Origin: Nocardia wallacei | Lineage (GTDB): Bacteria; Actinomycetota; Actinomycetes; Mycobacteriales; Mycobacteriaceae | Assembly (NCBI RefSeq): GCF_014466955.1 | Contig: NZ_AP023396.1 | Location: forward strand, 2,790,001 to 2,854,000 | Direction: 5' to 3' | DNA length: 64,000 nt | Shown here: piece after piece, positions 24,101-33,612 of the stretch | Numbering within the stretch: position 1 is the first letter of the stretch | Layout of the letters: the number at the start of each line of letters is the position of its first letter | Notes under the pieces: generated by a model | Seen by the model: only the letters and a program-made list of their open reading frames with translations | Told to the model about the DNA's origin: nothing | The model's database searches: none | Made by a program: the position numbers and the translations under genes

Positions 24101-25315
24101 TCACACCAGCTGTTCGAGGGATCCGACCAGCTCGGCCGGGCTCGGCGTCGCCAGCATCCCGGCCTTGACCGACTCGGCGCCTTCCCGATACGACGACTCG
24201 TGCAACACCAGCGCGAGCTCCGCACGGAGTATGTCGACGGTGGCCTGCTCCCCGGCGGACAGCTCGGCGGCGACGAGATGGCGACCCGCACCGGCGGCCG
24301 CCCACCGGGATCCGATCAGCGCGGGCTCCGGCCTGGTAGAAATGATCAGCTGCGGAACGCCGTTGATGCCGGCGGTGAGGGTGGTTCCCGCGCCGCCATG
24401 GTGCACCACCGCGGCGCAGCCGGGCAGCAGATACTTCAACGGCAGGTCGATCGCGACGCGCACGCCTGCCGGCAACTCTCCCAGTTCGTCGCGCATCTGC
24501 TCGGTGGTGGCGAGTACGACCTCGACGTCGAGTCCGGCGGTCGCGCGCAGCACCGTGCGGACGAGATCGGTTGGCGCGGCACCGAGCTTGGCCTCGGTGG
24601 CGCCCCATGTCACGCAGACCCGCGGCCGCGCGCCCTGCTCGAACAGCCAGTCGGGCACGGCGCCCGGTCCGTTGTAGGGGACATACCGCACCGGCATGCA
24701 TCGTCCGTCGATCGGTAGGCGGATCGCGGGCGGGCACGGATCGATCCAGGCCGTCGGCATATTCCTGATCGACACGTTACGGGCGGCGTAAAGGTCGGCG
24801 TATTCCGGCAGGGGCTCGGCGCGGAAGTCGCGCATCTCGGCGCGCTGCGGTCCGGGTGCGCCCCACAGGGAACTCGCGTTCGGCACGTCCAGCACCGCCG
24901 CCGTGACCGCCCCGGCATACGACAACGCGTCGTGCAGGATCAGGTCCGGCCGCCAGCCGCGCGCGACCTCGATGAGGTCGTCGACCATGGCCTCGGCCAT
25001 CCCGATGTGGATGCGCCCCACCGCCGCGACCAATTCGCGTTGTCTGTCGTCGAGCAGCTCCGGATGCATCGGCCACCTGTCCGGCCACTGCCGCTGGGAA
25101 TGGCGCGCCGTGCGTCTGCGGGCGGGGGAGACCGGAGCCATCTCGACATCCTTGCCGACCGCGACCGCGGGCATGCCCGACCGCAGAATCACGTCGGTCA
25201 GGCTCGGCGTGCTCGCCACCAGGACCTCATGTCCCGCGGCCTGGCATGCCCATTCCAACGGCACCATCGGAAAATGGTGGGACGGCCACGGAAATGTCGT
25301 GCACAGAATTCGCAT
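24101..25315 (-). CDS. Activator-dependent-type antibiotic glycosyltransferase (GT1), enzyme A
   Basis: 404 residues, GT-B fold: N-terminal MRILCTTFPWPSHHFPMVPL, and the donor-binding signature AAVVHHGGAGTTLTA followed by GVPQLIIS in the C-terminal half. It belongs to the EryCIII/DesVII-like family that adds deoxysugars to polyketide aglycones; these often need a P450-like activator protein, which is not seen nearby. Start is ATG at 25315; longer frames overlap the divergent gene. It is divergent from the 3-ketoreductase. Confidence 0.92.
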   Translation of the reverse strand: MRILCTTFPWPSHHFPMVPLEWACQAAGHEVLVASTPSLTDVILRSGMPAVAVGKDVEMAPVSPARRRTARHSQRQWPDRWPMHPELLDDRQRELVAAVGRIHIGMAEAMVDDLIEVARGWRPDLILHDALSYAGAVTAAVLDVPNASSLWGAPGPQRAEMRDFRAEPLPEYADLYAARNVSIRNMPTAWIDPCPPAIRLPIDGRCMPVRYVPYNGPGAVPDWLFEQGARPRVCVTWGATEAKLGAAPTDLVRTVLRATAGLDVEVVLATTEQMRDELGELPAGVRVAIDLPLKYLLPGCAAVVHHGGAGTTLTAGINGVPQLIISTRPEPALIGSRWAAAGAGRHLVAAELSAGEQATVDILRAELALVLHESSYREGAESVKAGMLATPSPAELVGSLEQLV

Positions 25316-25514
25316 GCCGGTGTCCGTTCCTCTCCACGCGCGGGAGTCGATCTCATCGTGCCACGCGGCACTCGAATCACCCTGGAGCCGTGCTGGTTTC
25401 GACTCCCGCTGGAGCGCCGCTCCAGTGCCGCTCGATTGCCACGATGGACAGTGGAGGGGTCGATCCGGTCCGGTATCCGGCCCGGAGGATTTCCCGACGG
25501 AGACGACGGCAGAC

Positions 25515-26480
25515 ATGACGATTCGCCTGGGTGTGCTCGGCTGTGCCGACGTGGCTCGCCGAAAGACCCTGCCCGCACTCGAGCAGGTACCCGACCTGTC
25601 CCTCGTGGCCCTCGCCAGCCGCGATCTCGACAAGGCCGAAACCTTCTCGGCTCGGTTCGGCGGCGAACCCGTGGCGGGCTACGACGCGCTACTCGCTCGC
25701 ACCGACATCGACGCCGTCTATATCCCGCTGCCGCCCTCCCTGCACGCCCACTGGACGCGCCGCGCGCTGCACGCGGGATTGCACGTTCTGGTGGAAAAGC
25801 CGTTGGCGACAACGAAAGCCGAAGCGTGGGCGGCGGCATCGGCGGCCGTCGAACAGGACCTGGTGCTGGCCGAGAACTTCACCTTCCTGCACCACAGCCT
25901 GCACGCCACGGTGACGCAGCTGGTCACCGACGGCGTCATCGGTGAATTGCGCGCCCTCACCGCGGATTTCGGCTTTCCCCCGCTGCCGGACGGCGACATT
26001 CGCTACCGGCCCGAGCTGCGGGGCGGGGCCCTGTACGACGCCGGGGTCTACCCGATTCGCGCCGCGCAACTGTTCCTCGGCCCGCAGCTGGAACTCCTCG
26101 GCGCGATGTTGCGGATGTCGCCGAAGCACGGGGTCGACATCGCGGGCAGTGCGCTGCTGGCGTCGCCGACCGGCGTCACCGCGCAACTGACCTTCGGCTT
26201 CGCGCACGACTACCGCTGCGCGTACACCCTGTGGGGCGAGCGGGGGCGGATCAGCGTCCACCGGGCGTTCACCCCGCCGGACGACCTCGCGCCGATCGTC
26301 CGGATCGGTCGCCAGGGCGTGGTCGAGGAACGCCGCCTGCGCCCGGATACCCAATTCCGCAACAGTCTGGTCGCATTCGCGCGGGCCGTCGCAACGGGGC
26401 GAGGCACCGACGTGGCCGCGCTGGTCCGGCAGGCCGAGCTGGTCGAGGCCATCGCCACCACCGCGCGGCGCGTCCATTGA
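25515..26480 (+). CDS. NDP-hexose 3-ketoreductase (Gfo/Idh/MocA family)
   Basis: 321 residues. The N-terminal Rossmann (IRLGVLGCADVARRKTLPAL) and the conserved HVLVEKPLATT are followed by a C-terminal beta-sheet domain. In 2,6-dideoxysugar pathways (OleW, SpnN, KijD10) this enzyme reduces the unstable 3-keto product of the 2,3-dehydratase. It lies in an operon with the epimerase 28 bases downstream. Start is ATG at 25515. Assignment rests on family and neighbours. Confidence 0.9.
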   Translation: MTIRLGVLGCADVARRKTLPALEQVPDLSLVALASRDLDKAETFSARFGGEPVAGYDALLARTDIDAVYIPLPPSLHAHWTRRALHAGLHVLVEKPLATTKAEAWAAASAAVEQDLVLAENFTFLHHSLHATVTQLVTDGVIGELRALTADFGFPPLPDGDIRYRPELRGGALYDAGVYPIRAAQLFLGPQLELLGAMLRMSPKHGVDIAGSALLASPTGVTAQLTFGFAHDYRCAYTLWGERGRISVHRAFTPPDDLAPIVRIGRQGVVEERRLRPDTQFRNSLVAFARAVATGRGTDVAALVRQAELVEAIATTARRVH

Positions 26481-26508
26481 GCACACGTCACCACGAAGGA
26501 GCGGTCGA

Positions 26509-27102
26509 ATGAATATCGAGGAACTGAATGTTCCGGATTCCTACCGGATCACGCCCGTGAAGCATGCTGACGAGCGGGGATACTTCTACGAGGCAGTACG
26601 CAGCGGCCGACTCGGCGACGCGGTGGGGCACCGGTTCGAAGTCGCGCAGATGAATTTCTCCGTCTCACGCCGCAACACGCTGCGGGGCCTGCACAGTGTC
26701 CAGATCCCGCCCGGCCAGGCGAAGTTCGTGATGTGCCTGCGCGGCAGCGCGCTGGACATCGTCGTGGACCTGCGCGTCGACTCGCCCACGTTCGGGTCCC
26801 ACAGCGTGAACATCCTCGACGCCGCCGGCGGGATCGCCGTGTACATCGCTGCCGGGCTGGGCCATGCGTTCCTGGCGCTCACCGACGACACCTGCGTGGG
26901 TTATCTGTGCTCGACGACCTACGTGCCGGAGGCGGCCTACACGATCCACCCGCTGGACACGGAACTGAATCTGCCCTGGGGGCTGAGTGAACCGCCGATC
27001 ATGTCGCCGGAGATGGCGCACGCGATGAGCCTGGAACAGGCCGTCGACCGTGGTGTGCTGCCGACCTACAACGAGTGCAAGCAGTACTACGCGAACAGTT
27101 AG
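26509..27102 (+). CDS. dTDP-4-keto-6-deoxyhexose 3,5-epimerase (RmlC-like)
   Basis: A 197-residue cupin: NTLRGLHSVQIPPGQAKFVM holds the active His, and DIVVDLRVDSPTFG and the PAGLGHAF-like IAAGLGHAFLAL are conserved, as in EvaD/StrM/RmlC. It epimerises C5 (and C3) to give L-sugars. Start is ATG at 26509 with AAGGAGCGG upstream. It is the last gene of the plus-strand sugar operon, convergent with the FkbM gene by only nine bases. Confidence 0.93.
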   Translation: MNIEELNVPDSYRITPVKHADERGYFYEAVRSGRLGDAVGHRFEVAQMNFSVSRRNTLRGLHSVQIPPGQAKFVMCLRGSALDIVVDLRVDSPTFGSHSVNILDAAGGIAVYIAAGLGHAFLALTDDTCVGYLCSTTYVPEAAYTIHPLDTELNLPWGLSEPPIMSPEMAHAMSLEQAVDRGVLPTYNECKQYYANS

Positions 27103-27111
27103 TGGAAATCG

Positions 27112-27912
27112 TCAGCGACGGCTCGCGTTCACCATGTAGATGTTGGTTCCGGCCATACTCGGATCCTGAGCGGCGTCCACCCGATAGCCGCGGCCGCCGA
27201 GCCGCTCCGTGACACGATCCACCCGGTGGTCCAGGTCGTGCACCTCGACGACCAGCCGATCGATGCGCGGCCACGTGGCGTCGCCGATCCCGTCCAGCAC
27301 CTCCAGTTCCGCGCGTTCGACGTCGATCTTGACCAGCGCCACCCGCTCGACATCGAATCGCGCCACGAGTTCGTCCACCGTGGTGACCGGCACGACGGCC
27401 CGGCTGATGTGCTGGAACTTCGCGACGAGGGCGGGCTCCCGCTGCGCCCGGGCGGACTCGGACAGACCCGCGTTGCGCAGGTAGGTCCGGCTGACCTCCA
27501 CCGAATCCTCGAGGTCGGGGTGCAGCGTCGAGTTGGCGGGGGACCGGGGGTAATAGGTCAATTCCGCTGTCCCGCAAGCCGACCCGACGGCAGCGCGCAC
27601 CGCGGCGCAACCCGGCGCGTGCCGGTCCAGATTGGCGTGGAGGGCCGCGTGGCTGACCGGTGCGGGCTCGGCCGCGATTGCCCGGATGCCCGGGGTCGCG
27701 GCGACGAACCGGAGTGTGGTGAGGCCTATATTGGCGCCGATGTCGAGTACGACATCCCCCGCGGACAGGTCGGCGGCCGCTGCTCCATAGAAAGGGTCCT
27801 GGGATACCGACTGCCACAACAGTTTCGCGTACAGCGGATCGGGCGCGAGGATCCGCCTGCCGTCCGGCAGGTCCAGTTCCGACAGATCGGCGTGGAATTC
27901 GGAGTGCGACAT
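27112..27912 (-). CDS. FkbM-family SAM-dependent O-methyltransferase
   Basis: 266 residues. SAM-binding motif I is DVVLDIGANIGLTTLRFVA, with the FkbM-typical VALVKIDVERAELEVLDGI and VVEVHDLDHR further on. FkbM enzymes methylate hydroxyls of polyketides or sugars. It lies in a leftward unit just downstream of the P450 gene, with a 39-base gap, and is probably cotranscribed with it. The site of methylation is unknown. Confidence 0.9.
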   Translation of the reverse strand: MSHSEFHADLSELDLPDGRRILAPDPLYAKLLWQSVSQDPFYGAAAADLSAGDVVLDIGANIGLTTLRFVAATPGIRAIAAEPAPVSHAALHANLDRHAPGCAAVRAAVGSACGTAELTYYPRSPANSTLHPDLEDSVEVSRTYLRNAGLSESARAQREPALVAKFQHISRAVVPVTTVDELVARFDVERVALVKIDVERAELEVLDGIGDATWPRIDRLVVEVHDLDHRVDRVTERLGGRGYRVDAAQDPSMAGTNIYMVNASRR

Positions 27913-27951
27913 CGTGGTATCCCTTCGGCGGGGCGTCGTGCGGCGGTCGGA

Positions 27952-29214
27952 TCAGGGCTGCGGGACCGGTCGTGCGGGCAGTTCCCACACGCCGCGGAAC
28001 GCCGAATCGCGCCAGACGATCTCGTCCGGATCGACCGCGAGACTCAGGTCCGGATACCGACGCAGGATCCGCTCGAAGGCGGTCACCGCCACCAGGCGGG
28101 CCAGCGGCGCACCGACGCAGCGATGCACGCCGTAGCCGAAACCCAAGTGGCCCATCGGCTTCGGTCTGCTCGTCACCGTGTGCGGGGCGTCGAACCGCCC
28201 CGGGTCGCGATTGGCCGCCGTGAGCGACACCCACACCAGCTCGCCCGCCGCGATCTCGGCACCGCCGAGGCGCACCGGTTCGAGAGTGACTCGCGCGGTG
28301 GTGAAATGGGACGGACCGTCCCAGCGCAGGAATTCCTCGACCGCGGCGGGAATTCGCTCCGGAGTGGTGTGCAGCGCGTCGAACAGCGAGCGGTCGCGCA
28401 ACATCGCGAACAGACCGGTGCCGATGAGATTGGCGGTCGTCTCGTGGCCGCCCATCTGCAGCAGGAACAAGGTCGCGACCAGCTCGTGCTCGCTCAGCCC
28501 GCCTTCGGCTCGTGCTGCGACGAGTGTCGACAGCAGGTCCATGCCGGGGCCCCGGCGGCGGGCGGCGACGAGTTCGCGGAGGAATCGCACCAGACAGGCA
28601 CCCGCGCCGGCGACCTGTTCGGGCGTCACCGTGCGGACCGTCTTCCTCGACTCCAGCCCGGGCATCGCGTCGAGCAGTAGTTGCCGATAGCGATCGCGGT
28701 CGCGTGGCGGCACTCCCAGCAGGTCGCACATCGCGGCCAGCGGAATCGGCCTGGCGTAGCCGGCAATGAGGTCGACCACCGGTCGATCCGCCATCGCGTC
28801 GAGCAGTTCCTCGGCGTGGGCGATGATTCCGGGGCGCAGCGCCTCGACGGCACCGGCGCTGAACGCCCCGGTCACGAGCTTGCGCAGCCGGGTGTGCTCG
28901 GGCGGATCGGAATTGAGCATATGCCGGATCGGTGCCCGCTCCCGGGTGCCGCCCGGTTTCGACAGATGACTCATGATCGCGGCGAACCCGTCGGCCCGGC
29001 GCCGGAGATCCGCCGGCGCGCGGTCCAGGTTCTTGCCGATCCGGCGGTCGGTGAGCACCTTGCGGGCCAGGTCGTAGCCCGTGACGAGCCAACCGGTCTG
29101 GCCGTTGGGCAGCCGTACATGATGCACAGGGGCGCGCAGTCGCAGCTGCTCGTAGACGCGGTGCGGATCGGCCAGGAAATCCTGTCCGAGTTCGACCAGG
29201 ATCGACGCCATCAT
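27952..29214 (-). CDS. Cytochrome P450
   Basis: 420 residues with all hallmarks: I-helix LLQMGGHETTANLIG, K-helix EEFLRW (ExxR), and heme loop GFGYGVHRCVGAPLAR with the proximal Cys366. It resembles bacterial CYP105/107-type tailoring hydroxylases. Start ATG 29214 or the next Met. It probably oxidises the aglycone or acts late. No ferredoxin gene is adjacent. Confidence 0.95.
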   Translation of the reverse strand: MMASILVELGQDFLADPHRVYEQLRLRAPVHHVRLPNGQTGWLVTGYDLARKVLTDRRIGKNLDRAPADLRRRADGFAAIMSHLSKPGGTRERAPIRHMLNSDPPEHTRLRKLVTGAFSAGAVEALRPGIIAHAEELLDAMADRPVVDLIAGYARPIPLAAMCDLLGVPPRDRDRYRQLLLDAMPGLESRKTVRTVTPEQVAGAGACLVRFLRELVAARRRGPGMDLLSTLVAARAEGGLSEHELVATLFLLQMGGHETTANLIGTGLFAMLRDRSLFDALHTTPERIPAAVEEFLRWDGPSHFTTARVTLEPVRLGGAEIAAGELVWVSLTAANRDPGRFDAPHTVTSRPKPMGHLGFGYGVHRCVGAPLARLVAVTAFERILRRYPDLSLAVDPDEIVWRDSAFRGVWELPARPVPQP

Positions 29215-29405
29215 ATTCTCCTCGGCGCGCTCACCGATCGACCGACGGTTCGCTCACGCCGCGGTTCAGCTTGTCGCCGTGGTTCAGCTTGTCGCCGCGG
29301 AGTCCGATCTCCTCGGCGTCACGAACGAAGGACGGGCCGTCGACATTCTCGGCATTCCGCATTCATTGACGGTACCTCATTGTTTGATGTCCATCAATGC
29401 TGCGC

Positions 29406-29421
29406 CACAATGTCTTTCGCA
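29406..29421 (-). promoter_or_regulatory. CATTGTG motif upstream of the P450 gene
   Basis: In gene direction: TGCGAAAGACATTGTG. The surrounding 29360-29425 has five CATTG/CAATG words. A very similar block precedes rmlA (38755-38773). Candidate binding site for a cluster regulator such as the SARP; not proven. Confidence 0.4.
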
Positions 29422-29463
29422 ATGCACCCGCCGCGTTGTACGCATTTCTCGCGAGGGTTGCCG

Positions 29464-31044
29464 TCAAGCCCGAGGTTCTTCCGGCTGCGGCGCGGCCGGA
29501 CCGGAGTTCGCCGCCTTCGGCTGCGACCGGGTGGTCAGCCGGATATCTCGCAGCAGGCACGAGGCGACGAAACCGAGCAGGGCACAACCCATCCCGGCCC
29601 AAAAGACGCCCTGCACGCCCGCCGTCACACTGGCGTGCACCGCATCCTGCGCCTGCGCCGGGAGGGCCTGCACTCGCTCGGGGGTCAAATTGTTGCCGTC
29701 CGCGGGCACTCCCGGGCCGAGGCCGCCGTGCTCGTCGGCGGTGGCGGTGAATCGCGACGCGTAGATCGTGCCGAGTACCGCCGCGCCGACCGACATGCCC
29801 ATCGTGCGCAGGAAGGTACTCATTCCCATCGCCGCACCCATGTCCCGCAGGCCGACACTGTTCTGTGCGATCAGGGTCGGCACCTGCAGGGTGAATCCGA
29901 TACCGATGCCCAGCACGATCATTCGCATGATCAACGCCGCCTGACCGGTGTGCGCGTCGATCAGGGCGAGCAGCACCATGCCGAGTGCCGCACAGGCCAT
30001 GCCGACGATCGGATAGATCCGTATCCGGCCGTTGCGCGCGATGATCTGGCCCAGCAGGGCGCTGACGATCACGGCCGGCGCCATGATGGGCAGGGCGAGC
30101 AGGCCGCTGCTGGTGGCGGAGAGCCCCTGCACCAGTTGCTGATACGGCGCCATGAAGGCGGCCGCCGCGATCATGACGAGTCCCGACACGAAGGCGAGCA
30201 CGCTGGCCAGTGCGAAATCCCGGCCGGTCAGCACGTGCAGCGGCGTGATCGGCTCGGCCGCCGTCCGTTCGACCCGGACGTACACCGCGAGCACGACGAC
30301 GAATACCGCTGCCAGCGTGAGGATCTGCCAGGAATCCCAGGCGTAGCGCGCATGCGCCCAGCTGCCGATCAAGACCAGAGCGGTGGTCCAGATGGTCAGC
30401 AATATGGCGCCCCACCAGTCGATCACCAGCTTCGGCCGCTCCCGCGGCGGAAGGTGCACGGCCCGCCAGACGGTCACCAGCACGATGGCTCCGAGCGGCA
30501 GATTGACGAGGAACACCCAGCGCCACGAGGCATTGTCGGTGATCCAACCCCCTACCAGCGGGCCGCCGAGCAACGAGATCGGCATGATCGCCATGAGCAG
30601 TCCCTGGTACCTGGCGCGCTCGGCGGGCAGCACGAACTCGCCCAGGATAGCCATCGCACCCGCGACCAAGCCGCCGGCGCCGATGCCCTGAACGCCACGA
30701 AACAGTGCCAGCTGCACCATGTCCTGCGCCGCGCCGCTGAGCGCGGAGCCGAGCAGGAACAGCACGATCGAGGCCTGGAAGGTGGCTTTGCGGCCGAGGA
30801 GATCACCGGCCTTGCCCAGGATCAGCGTCGAGATTCCGGAGGTGAGCGTATATCCGGTCACCACCCACAGGAGTTGTTGCGCTCCACCGAGTTCGCCCAC
30901 CATCGTGGGCAGCGCCGTACCCACGATGGTGTTGTCCAGCATCGCCAGCAGCAGCGCGATCAGCAGACTGCCCAGCACCGGCAGAATCTCGCGGGCGGTT
31001 CGTGCGGTGGGTACGGCATCGACCTGCGATGTCGGCCGGGTCAT
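29464..31044 (-). CDS. DHA2-family MFS drug exporter (EmrB/QacA type)
   Basis: About 526 residues with 14 predicted membrane spans. Motifs: LLAMLDNTIVGTALPTMVGE in helix 1, KAGDLLGRKATF (motif A), and RGVQGIGAGGLVAGAM with the conserved Arg. A cytoplasmic tail follows. Such pumps export antibiotics, and its location in the cluster suggests self-resistance or export of the glycoside. ATG at 31044 has the better-spaced GAGGG; ATG at 31050 is two codons longer. Confidence 0.93.
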   Translation of the reverse strand: MTRPTSQVDAVPTARTAREILPVLGSLLIALLLAMLDNTIVGTALPTMVGELGGAQQLLWVVTGYTLTSGISTLILGKAGDLLGRKATFQASIVLFLLGSALSGAAQDMVQLALFRGVQGIGAGGLVAGAMAILGEFVLPAERARYQGLLMAIMPISLLGGPLVGGWITDNASWRWVFLVNLPLGAIVLVTVWRAVHLPPRERPKLVIDWWGAILLTIWTTALVLIGSWAHARYAWDSWQILTLAAVFVVVLAVYVRVERTAAEPITPLHVLTGRDFALASVLAFVSGLVMIAAAAFMAPYQQLVQGLSATSSGLLALPIMAPAVIVSALLGQIIARNGRIRIYPIVGMACAALGMVLLALIDAHTGQAALIMRMIVLGIGIGFTLQVPTLIAQNSVGLRDMGAAMGMSTFLRTMGMSVGAAVLGTIYASRFTATADEHGGLGPGVPADGNNLTPERVQALPAQAQDAVHASVTAGVQGVFWAGMGCALLGFVASCLLRDIRLTTRSQPKAANSGPAAPQPEEPRA

Positions 31045-31356
31045 TTCCATTTTCCCTCATCAATCAGGTTGTCGCACAGGGGTTGTCCCGAGATGATATT
31101 TCGGCCGCCCGCACCGGCGCAGCAGATGTGCCGGGAACCATTATCGCAATCCTGGCCCAGCCACCCGGGTGTTGCCCGCCGTGCCGAGCGGCGCTACAAA
31201 TGACAGGTACGCCAACATTGATACATCGCAATCCAATGCGTGCACGTGCTCGGCAATGGCGATACCCACGGCTCGCCGCCGTGTCCCCGTCGAACCGACC
31301 GAGGAGCGTCACAGCAGGTGACAGCCTATTATCGGCTGAGGGGACGGTGCCGGACA
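31045..31356. other. Exporter promoter region
   Basis: No gene. In exporter direction 31212-31238 reads CATTGGATTGCGATGTATC then AATGTTGG, a diverged relative of the CATTGTG block found upstream of the P450 and rmlA genes. Confidence 0.35.
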
Positions 31357-32100
31357 ATGGATCGACAGCAAATGGTCACGAGCGCGCTGGCACTACGCTA
31401 CCGGAACGCGGGAAAGGACCGGAAGAATGCGATCCTGACCGAACTGTGCCTGCGCACCGGCTGGCACCGCGATCACGCCCGCAAGCGATTGCGCGCCGCG
31501 CTGGACCCGAAAGCCGTTGCCCGGCAACGACGAGCCCGTCCGTCGAGCTACTCCACGGAGGTGTTCGAGGCATTGCGCACGGTGTGGCTGGCGCTCGGTA
31601 ACCCGTCCGGTAAGCGGATGGCGCCGTTCCTGCCCGAGGCGGTGGCGCGATTGCGCGACTGCGGGGAGCTGGACATCGATGACCGGACCGCGGCGCAACT
31701 GTCGGCGCTGTCGGCCGCGACCATCGACCGCAGGCTCGCCGACGACCGCAAGCGGTTACGCGCCGCGGCCGCACCGCTGTCGCGGGCACGGCTCCCACGC
31801 CCCACCAACGAGCGAGAGCTGCTGTTGTGCAACGAGATTCACGCGAAGCTGCGGCTGCATCGAAACTTCTTCTCGCCGCGCCAGCTGCTCGTGGCCAAGC
31901 ACCGGGTCGGGACCAAGGTGGTCAGGCGCTACGACACCGCCCGCACCCCGTATCAGCGGCTTCTCGACAACCCGAACATTCCCCCGCACGCCAAGGCCGC
32001 GCTCACCCAGCGGTACCAGGAGCTCAACCCCGCGCAGCTGCGCCGCGATATTCTCGCCCTGACCGAGCAGCTGATCGCACCGGGGCGGCAACGGCGAAAC
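31357..32100 (+). pseudogene. Transposase/integrase with deleted DDE core
   Basis: The N-terminal part (TELCLRTGWHRDHARKRLRA, GELDIDDRTAAQLSALSAAT, IDRRLADDRKRL) is the HTH and linker of a known integrase-like transposase family. The C-terminal part (NFFSPRQLLVAKHRVGTKVV, YDTARTPYQRLLDNPNIP, AKAALTQRYQELNP) is its usual end. The whole catalytic DDE domain (~170 residues) expected between ARLPRPTN and LLLCNEIHAKL is missing without breaking the frame. The normal stop is also lost: the frame runs on about 600 bases antisense into the neighbouring MutS-like gene. No longer a transposase; probable deletion remnant. Confidence 0.8.
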
Positions 32101-32115
32101 ACGGTGCCCGCGAGC

Positions 32116-33612
32116 TCAACTCTCGCCGGTCACTCCGAATCGATAACCGAAGATGCGAGCGAAGATGTCCTGGCCGTGGCTGGTCGCCTCCGGTGCGCCC
32201 ACCGCCAGCCGGTAGGTACGGCGGCCGTCGGGCGCGCGCTCGGCGCGCAGGAAGATGTCCGAACGGTACCCGGCGTCGTAGCGACGGCGCACGAAATCGT
32301 AGAGATGCGTGACGATGAGGACCTTCACCCCGGAATCCAGCAGCGCCGTGACGATCGGGTCGGCGATGGCCCCGGCCTCCTGATCGTTCGTGGACGCGAA
32401 CGGCTCGTTGAACAGCACCATCGCGCCGGCGCGGAGCTCGTCGGTGATCTCCCTGACGCGGGCGAGCTCCTCGTCCAGCCGCCCGTGGGTCATGCTCGGG
32501 TCCTCGGGCTGCACGAAATGCGTGAATACGCCTTCGCGCACGTCGGCGGTGAACGCCCCGGCCGTGACGAACATGCCGGCCTGCATCATCAGCTGGGCCA
32601 CGCCGACGCTGCGCAGAAACGTCGACTTGCCGCCGCTGTTGGCTCCGGTCACCACCAGCAGCGTGTGACCGACGGCGTCGATGCTGTTGCCCACCACGGT
32701 ATTCGATGACAGGCACAGCGAGGTATCGCGCAGTTCCTCCGCGCGCAGCACCGGGCCGCCGCCGACCGTCGGCTCCGGAAAGCAGATCGGGACACCGGCC
32801 CGCAGCAGCCGATCGTGCAGATTCAGGCAGCCGAGATAGAACGCCAGCTCCGCACGCAGCGACCGGAAGAACTCCTGGACATTGTCGGTCGCGCGGGACA
32901 CCACTTCGGCGACCGCGTCGAGCGGCGGCTCGATGACCGCCATCAATGGATCGTTCGGCAGCTCGAAATCACTGGTCGCCTCGAAAGCCGTGCCGTCGCG
33001 GCGGGAACCGAACAACGTGCGTTTGACCTCTTTCGGCGGCTCGTGCAGCATCACACGGTACGGCTTGTTGCCTGCTCCGAGTGTCGCACTGAACATGATC
33101 CCGTAGTCGGCGAAGTCCAGGGACTCCAGGTGCTCCGAGAGGGTCACCAGATATTGTTCGTCGAGCAGGTCCGTCAGCGCCGCGCACAGCCGGGTCAACC
33201 CGTCGGAAGTGCACGCGCCCGCGTACTTTTCACACGTCTGCCGGAGTTTACGCAGATACACCGCCAATTCCTCGAGCGGTTGTCGCGCCAGTCCGAGCTT
33301 CACCCGGGGGGTACCGCCGCGCCCGGAGCCCCAGCGCCGCACCGCGACCGCCTCGGTGGCGAGGGCGAACAAGTCGTGCAGCATATCGGGCGTGGTGAGG
33401 AAGTCGCCCAGCACGGACTGCCGGTAGCGGATCACGTCCACGTCGGTGAGGCTCGCGGGCACAACGGCTTTCACCACCTGCCCGATGAACTTGTCGCCGA
33501 GAGCCATGGCGGCGTACAGCTCGTCCAAGCCGAGATCACCGGCCACGGCCGTCCCGTGTCGGGCGAGGCGTCCGGCGCCGCTCGGTGGCTGCAGTAGGCC
33601 GACCGTGATCAT
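32116..33612 (-). CDS. MutS-like ATPase, subunit 1
   Basis: 498 residues. Only the lever/clamp helices and the C-terminal ABC-type ATPase of MutS are present: Walker A TGANSGGKSTFLRSVG (~320), the signature region THFVQPEDPSMTHGRLDEEL, Walker B AMVLFNEPFAST and a final TH (IVTHLYDF). The mismatch-reading N-terminal domain and the Smr domain are absent, so this is not a housekeeping MutS or MutS2. Walker B reads NE instead of DE. The start ATG overlaps the stop of the upstream paralogue by four bases. Role within the glycoside cluster unknown. Confidence 0.85.
   Translation of the reverse strand: MITVGLLQPPSGAGRLARHGTAVAGDLGLDELYAAMALGDKFIGQVVKAVVPASLTDVDVIRYRQSVLGDFLTTPDMLHDLFALATEAVAVRRWGSGRGGTPRVKLGLARQPLEELAVYLRKLRQTCEKYAGACTSDGLTRLCAALTDLLDEQYLVTLSEHLESLDFADYGIMFSATLGAGNKPYRVMLHEPPKEVKRTLFGSRRDGTAFEATSDFELPNDPLMAVIEPPLDAVAEVVSRATDNVQEFFRSLRAELAFYLGCLNLHDRLLRAGVPICFPEPTVGGGPVLRAEELRDTSLCLSSNTVVGNSIDAVGHTLLVVTGANSGGKSTFLRSVGVAQLMMQAGMFVTAGAFTADVREGVFTHFVQPEDPSMTHGRLDEELARVREITDELRAGAMVLFNEPFASTNDQEAGAIADPIVTALLDSGVKVLIVTHLYDFVRRRYDAGYRSDIFLRAERAPDGRRTYRLAVGAPEATSHGQDIFARIFGYRFGVTGES

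Noticed and set aside
32110..32709. Continuation of the transposase frame as real protein
   Set aside because: This part is antisense to the MutS-like gene and has low-complexity shadow composition; only residues up to about 32073 match the family.
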